DNA of 64,000 bases from Marinimicrococcus sp033875255. GTDB lineage: Bacteria > Pseudomonadota > Alphaproteobacteria > Geminicoccales > Geminicoccaceae. The notes below the pieces were generated by a model. That model made no database searches. It had not been told where the DNA came from and was given only the letters and a program-made list of their open reading frames with translations. Of the stretch, positions 35,971-45,120 are shown in pieces. Position numbers and translations under genes: made by a program. Position 1 is the stretch's first letter; every line of letters begins with the position of its first letter. Where the stretch lies: contig JAWZSN010000007.1 in assembly GCA_033875255.1 (NCBI GenBank), forward strand, positions 62,001 through 126,000, in the 5' to 3' direction.

Positions 35971-38178
35971 CTAGCTGGCCTCCTCCTCGAGCTCGCGGCG
36001 GACGATCTCGCCAGCCGCGGCTCCGGCTGCCGCTGACGTGCCCTCGCCGCCCTCGACCTTCACCACCACGCCACGCCCGACCAGCTCGATACCGTTGTCC
36101 TGGAACGCCTTGAGCAGACGCTGATAGGCCTCGCGGCGGATCACGAACTGCTCGCCCGGCCGGGCGATATACTTGATGCCGACGATGATCGCGTTGTCCT
36201 CGACACGGCGCACGCCCTGCGACTTCAGCGGCTCGATGAAGTTGGGTCCCATCTCCGGGTCGGCGGCCAGCTCCTGGCCGATCCTCTTCACCAGCTTCTT
36301 GAGGAGCGCAACGTCGGTCTCGGGCTTGACCCGGAACTCCAGGCGCATCAGCGCCCAGTCGCGGCTATAGTTGGTGAGCGAGGGGATCTTGCCGAACGGC
36401 AGGGTGTGCACGGCACCGCGATGGTGCCGCAGCTTGAGCGAGCGCAGCGAGATTCCCTCGACGGTGCCGCGCAGATTGCCCACCTCGACATAGTCGCCGA
36501 CATGGAAGGCATTCTCGAGAAGGAAGAACACGCCGGCCAGTATGTCGGCGATGCTCGACTGCGCCCCAAGGCCGATGGCGATGCCGACCACGCCGGCACC
36601 GGCCAGCAGCGGCCCGATCTCGATGCCGATCGAGGAGAGCAGGATCATGCCCAGCATCGCCAGCAGGACGGTATGCAGGAAGCTGCGCAACAGCGGCAGG
36701 AGGGTCGCCACGCGCTGGGCGCGGAAGTCGCGCGGGGCGCGCCGCGCTCTCGCCAGGGAGCGCTCGATCAGCCGCTCGATCAGCGCCCAGCCGACATAAG
36801 CCAGGAGCAGCACCGCGCCGAAGTCGAAGAGCACCCGCAGCAGCGCCCCGCCGATGCCCACATGCCCCGGCTCGAAGCCCCAGATCCAGCCCGTGGCGAC
36901 CACGGCCAGCGCCGCGAGCACGATCCAGATGGCGCGCATCAAGCGGTGCAGATGACGGCCGGGTGGCGTGCCCGGCGCCGGGCCGCTGGCCTCCTCGTCG
37001 CGGAAGAGCCGACCGAGGAGCCACCTTGCCGCCCCGGCCGCAACCGGTGCGGCCAGCAGCAGGGCAAAGCTCGCCATGACCCGCCACACCAGCTCTTCCT
37101 GGCCGCGCAGGGCAGCGGCGCTCAGCACGAGCCACAGCCCGACCAGGTAGAGGCTCGCCACCACCGGCAAGAGCCCCAGCAGCGTCGCCGCCTCGCGCCG
37201 CAGCCGCAGCGTCCGCGTCAGATGCAGGAGCATCGGGCGCTGGAAGCGCCAGACGAGAAAGAGCAGCCACCCATAGGGCAGAACGCTGAGCGGCAGGCCC
37301 AGCGCCACCAGCTCGTCCCTGCCGAGGCCGAGGCCGGCGAACATCTGGACCAGACCGGCTACCGCCGCCAGCAGCAGAGCGGTGACCACGACCGCGACGT
37401 GGAGCCGGCGCGCAGCCTCGTCCGCCACGGGCAGCAGCCGCAGTCTCGGATCGCGCGGATCGCACATCAGGCGCGCCAGCATGGCCACCACGAGGACAGT
37501 GGTCACCGCGCGCAACAGCACGAGCAGAACGTGGCCGGCGGCAGGATGCGAGGGTGACAGAAGAAGGTAGCCGACGATCAGCGCCAGCGGAAACGACGCG
37601 ATCTCGACCAGCTCGAGAAGAAAGCGCAGCGCCAGGCGCGACGCGACCTGGGCGCGGCCGACGGGCGGCGGGTTGGCGAGCCGCCGCCGCCACCCGTCGA
37701 GGCCGCGACGTACCACCAGCATGGTGGCGAATCCGAGGGCCAGCAGGCCCACGACCGCGGCGGCGAGAGGACCCGGCTGCAGTGGCACGTCGCTTCCGCG
37801 GGGATGCAGGAAGGCCCTGGCCATGGCAGCGGGAAGCCGCTCATAGGCCTGCGCCAGCGCCACCAGCCGCTCGCGATAGAACTCCAGCAGGTTGGGCTCG
37901 ACCGCGGCCGCAACCCGCCGCTCGGCGAGCTCGGCCATGAGCCGCGTGCGCAGCGCCGCGCGCAGCTCGGTATTCCCCATGACCCCCAGGAGGGCGTCGA
38001 GCTGCCCCTCGTCCATCCCGGCGGGAAAGGCATCAAGCAGCGTGCGAAGCTGCTCGTCGGTGCTCGGCGGGGCCGCGGCCGCAGCGTGGGGGGGAGCCGG
38101 AACGGCTACCGTGGCGGCTGCTACCCCCCAGGCCGGCAGGAGCAGCAGCAGCGCCACCGCGCACAGGAACGGTCGCAT
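35971..38178 (-). CDS. Large mechanosensitive channel of MscS family
   Basis: 735-residue membrane protein. A signal-like N-terminus (RPFLCAVALLLLLPAWG) and a periplasmic/helical region (about 40-165) precede roughly ten helices; the last is the MscS pore helix, IAIGLGAQSSIADILAG, followed by the cytoplasmic cage domain (FHVGDYVEVGNLRGTVEGI, HTLPFGKI). A Glu/Ala-rich tail ends the protein. Large MscS relatives with extra N-terminal helices buffer osmotic shock. I start at ATG 38178; a longer in-frame start at 38325 lacks hydrophobic character. The gene converges on bphP. Confidence 0.92.
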   Translation of the reverse strand: MRPFLCAVALLLLLPAWGVAAATVAVPAPPHAAAAAPPSTDEQLRTLLDAFPAGMDEGQLDALLGVMGNTELRAALRTRLMAELAERRVAAAVEPNLLEFYRERLVALAQAYERLPAAMARAFLHPRGSDVPLQPGPLAAAVVGLLALGFATMLVVRRGLDGWRRRLANPPPVGRAQVASRLALRFLLELVEIASFPLALIVGYLLLSPSHPAAGHVLLVLLRAVTTVLVVAMLARLMCDPRDPRLRLLPVADEAARRLHVAVVVTALLLAAVAGLVQMFAGLGLGRDELVALGLPLSVLPYGWLLFLVWRFQRPMLLHLTRTLRLRREAATLLGLLPVVASLYLVGLWLVLSAAALRGQEELVWRVMASFALLLAAPVAAGAARWLLGRLFRDEEASGPAPGTPPGRHLHRLMRAIWIVLAALAVVATGWIWGFEPGHVGIGGALLRVLFDFGAVLLLAYVGWALIERLIERSLARARRAPRDFRAQRVATLLPLLRSFLHTVLLAMLGMILLSSIGIEIGPLLAGAGVVGIAIGLGAQSSIADILAGVFFLLENAFHVGDYVEVGNLRGTVEGISLRSLKLRHHRGAVHTLPFGKIPSLTNYSRDWALMRLEFRVKPETDVALLKKLVKRIGQELAADPEMGPNFIEPLKSQGVRRVEDNAIIVGIKYIARPGEQFVIRREAYQRLLKAFQDNGIELVGRGVVVKVEGGEGTSAAAGAAAGEIVRRELEEEAS

Positions 38179-38383
38179 TCTCTGACCCACGCTCGTCGTC
38201 CTCCCCGCCGCCAACGTGCTGGAAGATACGCGCCTTGACCAGACGCTCGGTGCGGCAATCCGGCAGAGAAAGATTGCAGCGGTCCCGAATCTGCCGGACA
38301 CGACTGCTGCGGACGAGCGCCGCAAGCTGCCTTGCGGCCGTGGCCGGGGTCGTCAGCGGGCGGCGCGGAGTCGTGGCGACAGA

Positions 38384-38415
38384 GCCGCGCAAGGCGCTGC
38401 GCGCGGCCGTTTTTT
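38384..38415 (+). terminator. Intrinsic terminator, plus strand
   Basis: Stem GCCGCGC/GCGCGGC with a 10-base loop followed by CG and six T, then CTTT. It points to a short transcript starting upstream on the plus strand, opposite to both flanking genes. Confidence 0.5.
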
Positions 38416-38636
38416 CTTTCGCTCAGGGTTGGCGGCGGGGCTCGGCGGACAGGTCATGATGCTCACGCTTCAGCGTTTTCACCTGCACACGCTTTCTTAA
38501 TGGAAGGGGCCCGCCCCGGGGGATGATGCGGCAGCAGACTCCCCACCCGGCAGGATCTCGGGAAAAGCAGACGATCCGGTGAACGCTCGCCGCCGCCGAC
38601 CGACAAGAAAATGAGAAGGACAGCCGCGCGCAGCGC
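38394..38636. repeat. Inverted pair of a 14-bp GC-rich repeat (BIME-like)
   Basis: GCGCTGCGCGCGGC occurs on the plus strand at 38394-38407 and in inverted orientation at 38623-38636; after each, a pyrimidine-rich tract and a GGCGGCGG stretch follow. A near copy, GCGCTGCGCGCAGC, ends the operon at 62729-62742. The arrangement recalls paired REP elements. Confidence 0.5.
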
Positions 38637-38703
38637 TCCGCCAGGGTCCGGCCGGTTGCCCGACGTCTCGAGCACGCTTTGTTCCAGCTGCTCGGGCAGC
38701 GCT

Positions 38704-41700
38704 CTATGCCGACGCCATCCGCTTCGGATCGAAGGCGCCGAGGGTGTGCGCCATGTCCCAGTCCATGCCGAGCTCGCCGAAGAGCCCGGCGGCCCGGGCT
38801 GCCCAGCGGCCGGCCTCCTCGCAGGCGTCGACGCGGTGCAGGATCGTGGCGAGGGCCGCGCAGCTCCGGGCGAGCTCGGGCCGCGCGCCGATGGTCTCGT
38901 GGATGGCCACCGCCTCCTCGAGCAACGGCTGCGCCGGCTCACTGCACTCCGCTGCCCGCACTTCCCCCAGCACGCGCAGGACGAGGCCGCGGGTGAACCG
39001 GTCGCCGGCCTGCCGCGCCAGCTCCAGCGCCTCGACGCACTGCCCGCGGGCTTCCGCGGGCGCGCCGGCGGCCAGCGAGCAGGCGGCGAGAAAGCCCTTG
39101 GCCTGGCCGAGCAGGAAGCTGGTGCCGATCCGCTCGGCCAGCCGCAGGGCCGCCTCGATGGCGCTGCGTGCGCTCTCGATGTCACCGGTCATCAGCAGCG
39201 CACGCCCCTCCATGAAGCGCGCCAGATAGATACGGAAGAGGTCGCCGGCGCGACGCGCCGTGTTCTGCGCCATCCGGTAGTCGGCGATCGCCGCCTCCCA
39301 CTGCCCCCTCTGGTCTCGAATGATGCCCCGATAGTGATAGGCGGCAGCCTCGGCCATCGGATTGCCGAGCTCGCCAGCGAGAGCGAGGCTGTGCTCGGAC
39401 AGCTCCAGGGCCCGCTCGAAGCGGCCCAGATAGGCGAGCAGCGCGCTCAAGAAGCCCGCGGCCGTCGCCTCCTCGGCGCGATTGCCCAAAAGGCGCATCT
39501 GCTCGATGCTGCGCCCGGTCATGAGGGCCGAGCGCTCCAGCTCGCCCAGCTGCCACAAGGCGCGCCCCATCAGGTTCACCGGCGGCGCCGCCAGGGCCGG
39601 CTCTCCCAGCTCGTCGGCGATCTTCAGGCTCTCCTCGGCATAGGCCACGGCGCGCTCGAGCTCCGAGCCCAGATAGTGGTGGCGGCCAAGCCAGTAGAGC
39701 GCCTGCGCCAGCCGCCGCCGGTCGCCCAGGCGCTGCGCCGTCTCGCGCGCCTCCTCCAGCCGCAGGCCCTCGCGCCAGGCCTCGTGCGGCGCCGCCCCGA
39801 GCGCCGCGAGGCGCAGGATCGCGTCGATCTTCCAGCAGGTCGCCTCGGGCCCGGCGGGCAGCGAGCCGGCGATGTCGAGGGCGGATTCGAGATAGCTCCT
39901 GGCCTCGGCGCTGGCATAGAGGCCGGCTGCCTGCTCACCCGCCTGGAAGGCATAAGGCACCGACCGCTCCGGGCAGGTGCTGCGCGCGAAATGATAGGCG
40001 AGGATCGAAGCCTGCTCGGCCAGCCGGCGGCCATGCAGGCGCTCGATCGCCTCGCCGACCGCCTTGTGCAGCACGCCGCGCTGCTGGTTGAGGAGCGTGT
40101 CGTAGGCGACCTCGCGGGTCAGGGCGTGGCGGAACGCGAATTCCGGCTCGGGCAGGCTGCGCAAGCGGCGGATGATCTCCTGGCCCTCGAGCTCGGCCAG
40201 GATGCCGGCGAGCGGGCGTTGCGCGCGGTAGAGCTCGGCCAGCAGGCGCTCGTCGAAGCTCCGGCCGATCACCGAGGCCAGCGCCACCACCTCGCGGGCA
40301 TCGCTGTCCAGCCGGTCGAGGCGGGCGCGGATCACCGCCTGCACGCTGTCGGGCAGATCGAGCTGGTCGAGCGGGCGGCGGCTCACCAGGCGGCCGGCCT
40401 CGTCGACCAGGATCACCCCCTCCTCGAGCAGGGCGCGACAGGCCTCCTCGACGAACAGCGGGTTGCCGTCGGTGTTCTCGTGGATCCACGCGCCGGTCCC
40501 CACCGGCAGCTGGGTGGCGCCGGTGATGGCACGGACCAGCGCCTCGGTCTCGGTCCGGTCGAGGGCCGCCAGGCGGATCCGCGCCTGTGCGCCCAGATCC
40601 TCGAGATCGAGCCCGTAGAGCGGGCGCCACGACACGATCAGCAGCAGCCGCGAGGCGCGGACCAGCGGCGCCAGGTGGCGGAGGGCCGAGCGCGAGGCAG
40701 CATCGCTCCAGTGCCAGCTCTCCAGCACCAGCACCGCCGGCCGGGTCCGTGTGGCGCTGGCGATCAGGCTCGCCAGCGCCTCCTCCATGGCCTGCCGCAG
40801 CGCCTCGCCCTTGAGATGCGCGGGCAGGCTGTAGGGGCCCGGTATCGAGAGCAGATGGAGATAGAAAGGCAGCAGCGGCTCCAATGCCGGATCGAGCGCG
40901 CTCAGGGTCGAGACCGCCTTGGCGCGTGCCGTTGCCGCGTCCCCGTCAAGGTCGATGCCCAGGCCGCGGCGCAGCGCGTCGAGGAACGGGAAATAGGGGA
41001 TCTCGCTGCCATAGGCCTGGCAATGGCCCTGCGAGACGATCACCTGCTTGCGGTCGATCCGCGAGATGAACTCGTAGAGAAGGCGGGTCTTGCCGATCCC
41101 GGGCTCGCCCTCGAGGGTGACGATCCGCCCCCGCCCGGCGAGGGCGGCGGCGAGATTGTCCTGGAGCACCGTCAGCTCGGCACCCCGCCCGACATACTCG
41201 ATCAGCCCGCGGCGCCGCGAGGCCTCGAACCGCGAGGTCACCCGGGTCGGACCGAGAACGCGCCAGGGCTGGATCGGCCGCAGCTTGCCCTTGAGGCTCA
41301 GCGGCTCGCACGGCTCGAGCCGGAGATAGGGGGCGACCAGCGGCTGCACGGCCGGCCCGACCAGGACCTCGCCGGCGGCGGCGGCCGAGCGCAGCCGGGC
41401 CGCCGTGTTCACGGCGTCGCCCATCAGCCGGTAGAGCCCTTCCCGGTCGTTGCGGTACTGGGCCACCACGAGGCCGCAATTGATCCCGGTGTGGATGGCG
41501 ATCGGCGCGCCCGCCCGTGCCTCGTACGCGGCTCCCAGCTCCTCGACGGTACGATGCAGCTCGAGGGCGGCGAGAACAGCGCGGCGCGGATCGTCCTCCT
41601 CGGCCCGCGGGATGCCGAAGACCGCCAGCACCTCGTCGCCGATGAACTGGTTCACGATGCCGCCGTGCCGCGCGACGATCCTCTCGGCAGCGCGCTTGAT

Positions 41701-42006
41701 CTCCGAGAGCAGCAGGTCGACCTCCTCGGGGTCGAGCCGCTCGTGCAGCGCCGTGTAGCCGGAGACATCGGCGAACATGACCGTCACCTGGCGGCGCTCG
41801 CCCGAGGCCGAGAGCAGGCCCGGGCGCCCTCCGCCCGGCTCCGCGGCGGTCTCCACGAGGGCGCCGCAAAAGCCGCAGAACCGGCTGCCGGCGGGCACTG
41901 TCTGGCCGCAGGAGGGGCAGGCTGCGGCCAAGGCGCAGCCGCAGGCCGAGCAGAACCGCGCGTCGTCCGGATTTTCCCGTTCGCAAGCGGCGCAGCGCAA
42001 GGTCAA
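38704..42006 (-). CDS. Zinc-ribbon/class III cyclase/AAA ATPase/TPR signalling protein
   Basis: 1100 residues. Order: two zinc ribbons (Cys at 5, 8, 19, 22 and 30, 33, 44, 47), a class III nucleotidyl cyclase domain (~72-245: VTVMFADVSGYTAL, FIGDEVLAVFG, GDAVNTAARL), a STAND-like ATPase (~270-640: EGEPGIGKTRLLYEF; later NTDGNPLFVEEACR) and TPR-like repeats (~720-1080). Both metal-binding Asp of the cyclase are kept. The architecture fits a large signal-integrating cyclase, though what it senses is not visible. It lies 15 bases after the desaturase stop and is probably co-transcribed, which hints at a tie with membrane-lipid state. ATP versus GTP preference is unclear. Confidence 0.93.
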   Translation of the reverse strand: MTLRCAACERENPDDARFCSACGCALAAACPSCGQTVPAGSRFCGFCGALVETAAEPGGGRPGLLSASGERRQVTVMFADVSGYTALHERLDPEEVDLLLSEIKRAAERIVARHGGIVNQFIGDEVLAVFGIPRAEEDDPRRAVLAALELHRTVEELGAAYEARAGAPIAIHTGINCGLVVAQYRNDREGLYRLMGDAVNTAARLRSAAAAGEVLVGPAVQPLVAPYLRLEPCEPLSLKGKLRPIQPWRVLGPTRVTSRFEASRRRGLIEYVGRGAELTVLQDNLAAALAGRGRIVTLEGEPGIGKTRLLYEFISRIDRKQVIVSQGHCQAYGSEIPYFPFLDALRRGLGIDLDGDAATARAKAVSTLSALDPALEPLLPFYLHLLSIPGPYSLPAHLKGEALRQAMEEALASLIASATRTRPAVLVLESWHWSDAASRSALRHLAPLVRASRLLLIVSWRPLYGLDLEDLGAQARIRLAALDRTETEALVRAITGATQLPVGTGAWIHENTDGNPLFVEEACRALLEEGVILVDEAGRLVSRRPLDQLDLPDSVQAVIRARLDRLDSDAREVVALASVIGRSFDERLLAELYRAQRPLAGILAELEGQEIIRRLRSLPEPEFAFRHALTREVAYDTLLNQQRGVLHKAVGEAIERLHGRRLAEQASILAYHFARSTCPERSVPYAFQAGEQAAGLYASAEARSYLESALDIAGSLPAGPEATCWKIDAILRLAALGAAPHEAWREGLRLEEARETAQRLGDRRRLAQALYWLGRHHYLGSELERAVAYAEESLKIADELGEPALAAPPVNLMGRALWQLGELERSALMTGRSIEQMRLLGNRAEEATAAGFLSALLAYLGRFERALELSEHSLALAGELGNPMAEAAAYHYRGIIRDQRGQWEAAIADYRMAQNTARRAGDLFRIYLARFMEGRALLMTGDIESARSAIEAALRLAERIGTSFLLGQAKGFLAACSLAAGAPAEARGQCVEALELARQAGDRFTRGLVLRVLGEVRAAECSEPAQPLLEEAVAIHETIGARPELARSCAALATILHRVDACEEAGRWAARAAGLFGELGMDWDMAHTLGAFDPKRMASA

Positions 42007-42021
42007 CAGCAGCCCCTCCCG

Positions 42022-42954
42022 CTAGCCCCGGGCCCGCGGCGGCGGCAGGCGGATGTCCCAGACCAGGCCCAGGCGCGAGAGGGCGCGCAGCAGCAGGTAG
42101 TTCAGGTCGATCTCCCACCAGCGGAAACCGTGCCGCGCCGACCAGGGGCAGTAATGGTGGTTGTGGTGCCAGCCGTCGCCGAAGGTGACGATCGCCACCC
42201 ACAGATTGTTGCGACTGCCGTCCCGGGTGGCAAAGCGCCTCGAGCCGAAGCGGTGGCACACCGAGTTGGCCGACCAGATGGCGTGGTAGGCGAGGACCGT
42301 GGAGATGATGCTGCCGGCCACGACGAACTGCATGCCGCTGGCCGTCGCCGCCGGGTCGAGCGCCCGCCAGCCCTCGCCCAGAAGGAACAGCAGGCCGGCA
42401 TAGGCCAGCACCAGCGGATAGAAGCCGCGCTCGAGGAAGCGTATCTCGGGCAGGCGCGCAAGATCGCGGACCAGCTCGCGGCGCACCGCGATGCAGTCCG
42501 GCGAGAACAGCCAGCCCATGTGGCTCCAAAAGAAGCTCTCGCGCGGGGAATGGACGTCTTCCTCGGTGTCGGCGTGACGGTGGTGGTGGCGGTGGTGGCC
42601 GACCCACCACAGCGGCCCGTTCTGGCAGGCCAGCACGCCGAACAGTGCCAGCACGAAGCGCACCGGGCGGAAGGTCTTGAAGGAGGCATGCGCCAGCAGA
42701 CGGTGGTAGCCGAGCGTGATGCCGACGACCTGCACCGCGAAGGAGGCCAGCAGCACCGCCAGCGCCGGGCCGCTGACCCCGGTAAGAAAGATCAGGCCGC
42801 AGCCGAGGTGCAGCAGCAGGATCGGCACGGCAAAGGCGAGATGGCGTGGCGAGAAGCGCCCGACCGCGCGCCCCGCTGCCGCGCCGATCGACTGGATGCC
42901 GCCTGAAGCTGCCAAATAATCAACCTGCGCGGTTGCTCGCTCGTCAGGCACCAT
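42022..42954 (-). CDS. Fatty-acid (acyl-CoA delta-9 type) desaturase
   Basis: 310-residue integral-membrane di-iron desaturase. The three His boxes are GYHRLLAH (82-89), HHRHHHRHAD (about 120-129) and GDGWHHNHHYCP (about 270). Four hydrophobic helices are present. The acyl-CoA/SCD-type box arrangement indicates insertion of a cis double bond in a saturated fatty acid. RBS GGGGGG just before ATG 42954. It is divergent from the crotonase-fold gene, so the 107-bp gap holds two promoters, and it is followed by the large cyclase. Confidence 0.95.
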   Translation of the reverse strand: MVPDERATAQVDYLAASGGIQSIGAAAGRAVGRFSPRHLAFAVPILLLHLGCGLIFLTGVSGPALAVLLASFAVQVVGITLGYHRLLAHASFKTFRPVRFVLALFGVLACQNGPLWWVGHHRHHHRHADTEEDVHSPRESFFWSHMGWLFSPDCIAVRRELVRDLARLPEIRFLERGFYPLVLAYAGLLFLLGEGWRALDPAATASGMQFVVAGSIISTVLAYHAIWSANSVCHRFGSRRFATRDGSRNNLWVAIVTFGDGWHHNHHYCPWSARHGFRWWEIDLNYLLLRALSRLGLVWDIRLPPPRARG

Positions 42955-43061
42955 GCTGTCCCCCCACGAAGCATTACCCCCTCCCCTGCACTATACAACA
43001 GGCACGGGACGAAGCAGACTTGCGACTATACACCCATCCCGCGCGAGGGAACGAGCGGATC

Positions 43062-43868
43062 ATGGCCGTCGAGGTCGAGAAGTCGGGTTCGGTGTCCACC
43101 GTCATCCTGCACCGCCCGTCCGTCCGTAACGCGGTCGACCCGGAGACGGCGGACGCGCTGCTCGCGGCGTTCCTCGCCTTCGACGCCGACGAGACCCAGC
43201 ATGTCGCCGTGCTTTGGGGTGCCGGGGGCTGCTTTTGCGCCGGCTGGGATCTCAAGCACGGCGCCAGGCTCCTGGACCGCGCCGAGCCCCTCGCCCGCCA
43301 TGACTTTCCCGACGGCGACGGCGAGCCGCCGCCCGGGCCGCTCGGCCCCACCCGCCTGGCTCTCGGCAAGCCGGTGATCGCCGCCATCAGTGGCGCGGCG
43401 GTGGCGGGCGGCCTGGAGCTGGCGCTGTGGTGCGACCTGCGGATCATGGAGGAGGACGCCTTTGCCGGGGTCTTCAACCGCCGCTGGGGCATTCCGCTGA
43501 TGGACGGCGGCACGGTGCGGCTGCCCCGGCTGGTGGGTGCCGGCCGGGCAATGGAGCTCATCCTCACCGGCCGCCGGGTGATGGCGGAGGAGTGCCTGCG
43601 GATCGGCCTGTGCGAGCGGGTGGTCGCACGCGGCACGGCGCGCGCCGAGGCGGAAGCCGTGGCCCGCGAGCTGGCAGCCTTCCCGCAGGCCGGTCTGCGC
43701 GCCGACCTGCGCTCGCTGCGCGGCCAGCACGGCCTCGAGCTGCGCCACGCCATGAGGTGCGAATGGCAGGGCGGCCTGGCCGCGCTCGAGGCCGAGGGGC
43801 TGACCGGTGCCGCGCGCTTTGCCAGCGGCGCCGGCCGGCACGGCGAGTTCCCGGCTGCGGGCGCCTGA
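43062..43868 (+). CDS. Crotonase-fold enoyl-CoA hydratase family protein
   Basis: 268 residues. Oxyanion-hole motifs CFCAGWDLKHG and SGAAVAGGLELA are visible, and the sequence VFNRRWGIPLMDGGTVRLPR marks a common actinobacterial/alphaproteobacterial crotonase subgroup. The classical first catalytic Glu position is occupied by the NRRWG segment, so the exact reaction is unclear. ATG 43062 is supported by GAGCGGATC upstream. It is followed after 31 bases by cyclopropane fatty-acid synthase, likely in one operon. Confidence 0.88.
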   Translation: MAVEVEKSGSVSTVILHRPSVRNAVDPETADALLAAFLAFDADETQHVAVLWGAGGCFCAGWDLKHGARLLDRAEPLARHDFPDGDGEPPPGPLGPTRLALGKPVIAAISGAAVAGGLELALWCDLRIMEEDAFAGVFNRRWGIPLMDGGTVRLPRLVGAGRAMELILTGRRVMAEECLRIGLCERVVARGTARAEAEAVARELAAFPQAGLRADLRSLRGQHGLELRHAMRCEWQGGLAALEAEGLTGAARFASGAGRHGEFPAAGA

Positions 43869-43899
43869 ACGCGGACGCAAGGCAAGAAGGGGAAGCGGC

Positions 43900-45024
43900 A
43901 TGTCGGCAGAAGGTTTTTTTCGCGAGCTCCTGGCCGAGGCCGACATCGCCATCGACGGCGAACGCCCGTGGGATCTCCAGGTGCGCGACGCCCGCGCCTA
44001 TGAGCGGATCCTCAAGGACGGGAGCATCGGCTTCGGCGAGGCTTTCATGGAGGGCTGGCTGGAGTGCGAGCGCGTCGACCAGATGGCCGAGCGGGCCTAC
44101 CGCGCCGACCTCGCCGGCAGGATCGACCGCAAGACCGCGCTCTTCGAGGCGTTCAAGGCGCGCCTCAACCCGTTCGGCGCGCGCGGCCGCTCCTTCGAGA
44201 TCGGCGCCCATCACTACGATGCCGGCAACGATCTCTTCGAGATCATGCTCGACCAGCGGATGATCTATTCCTGCGGCTACTGGCTGCGGGCGGAGGATAT
44301 CGAGCAGGCGCAGCGCGACAAGCTCGAGCTTGTCTGCCGCAAGCTGCAGCTCGAGCCGGGCATGCGGCTGCTCGACATAGGCTGCGGCTGGGGCGGGCTC
44401 GCCGCCTATGCGGCCGAGCATTTCGGCGTCAGCGTGGTGGGCGTGACGGTTTCGCGCGAGCAGCTCAAGCTCGGCCGCGAGCGGTGCCGGGGCCTGCCGG
44501 TCGAGCTGCGCTACCAGGATTATCGCGATCTCGACGAGCCCTTCGAGCGGATCGTCTCGGTGGGCATGTTCGAGCATGTCGGGAGGGCCCACTACCCGGC
44601 CTTCTTCGCGGCCTGTGCGCGATGCCTGGCGCCCCAGGGCCTGCTCCTCCTCCACACCGTGGGCTATCCGCAGGAGGACGTCATCAATCCCTGGTATGAC
44701 AAGTACGTGATGCCCGGGGTCGAGTTTCCGACCGTGGCGAACATCGCCATTGCTTTGCCCGCCGCCCTCCGGCTGGAGCATTTCCACAGTCTCGAGGGCG
44801 CCCACTACGACCGCACCCTGATGGCCTGGTTCGAGCGCTTCGACACCGGCTGGGACCGGCTCGCCGGGCGCTACGGCGAGACCTTCCGCCGGATGTGGAA
44901 GCTCTATTTGCAAGGCTGCGCCGGCGCCTTCCGCACCGAGCAGATGCGAGTGTGGCAGATCGTGTTCTCGGCGGGGCCCCTGCCCGGCGGCTACCGGTTC
45001 GGCCACAAGGGGGCGCTGGACTGA
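43900..45024 (+). CDS. cfa: Cyclopropane-fatty-acyl-phospholipid synthase
   Basis: 374-residue SAM-dependent enzyme that converts the cis double bonds of membrane phospholipids to cyclopropane rings. Motifs: IGAHHYDAGNDLFEIML, SAM loop LLDIGCGWGGL (157-167), and the VGMFEHVGRAHYPAFF segment with the catalytic Glu and His. Its length is typical. RBS AAGAAGGGGAAG precedes the ATG. The substrate unsaturated acyl chains would be supplied by a desaturase such as that divergently encoded. A small RNA promoter begins 66 bases after the stop. Confidence 0.96.
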   Translation: MSAEGFFRELLAEADIAIDGERPWDLQVRDARAYERILKDGSIGFGEAFMEGWLECERVDQMAERAYRADLAGRIDRKTALFEAFKARLNPFGARGRSFEIGAHHYDAGNDLFEIMLDQRMIYSCGYWLRAEDIEQAQRDKLELVCRKLQLEPGMRLLDIGCGWGGLAAYAAEHFGVSVVGVTVSREQLKLGRERCRGLPVELRYQDYRDLDEPFERIVSVGMFEHVGRAHYPAFFAACARCLAPQGLLLLHTVGYPQEDVINPWYDKYVMPGVEFPTVANIAIALPAALRLEHFHSLEGAHYDRTLMAWFERFDTGWDRLAGRYGETFRRMWKLYLQGCAGAFRTEQMRVWQIVFSAGPLPGGYRFGHKGALD

Positions 45025-45089
45025 GACAACGGTTCGGAGCTGAAAATCCTTCCATACAATCCGCGCATCTCAGCCCCGCGTTTCCGCCA

Positions 45090-45118
45090 TGGACGTTTCT
45101 ATGCGAACTCCCTAACTT
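45090..45118 (+). promoter_or_regulatory. Promoter of small RNA copy A
   Basis: TGGACG - 17 bases - TAACTT, the same geometry as in copies B and C. Transcription should start near 45121-45126. Copy A lacks the upstream inverted repeat seen before B and C. Confidence 0.55.
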
Positions 45119-45120
45119 GT

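Larger units (their letters stand above)
38179..38703. other. 525-bp gap with inverted GC-rich repeats, no clear gene
   Basis: Lies between mscS (start 38178) and the cyclase end (38704), both leftward. I see no convincing coding frame. It holds a plus-strand intrinsic terminator (38384-38415), two inverted copies of GCGCTGCGCGCGGC (38394-38407, plus; 38623-38636, minus) and an imperfect hairpin around 38518-38560. The terminator would end a plus-strand transcript of unknown origin. Confidence 0.55.

Noticed and set aside
38611..42906. 1431-residue plus-strand ORF
   Set aside because: Runs antisense through both the cyclase/ATPase protein and the desaturase, whose motifs are intact on the minus strand.
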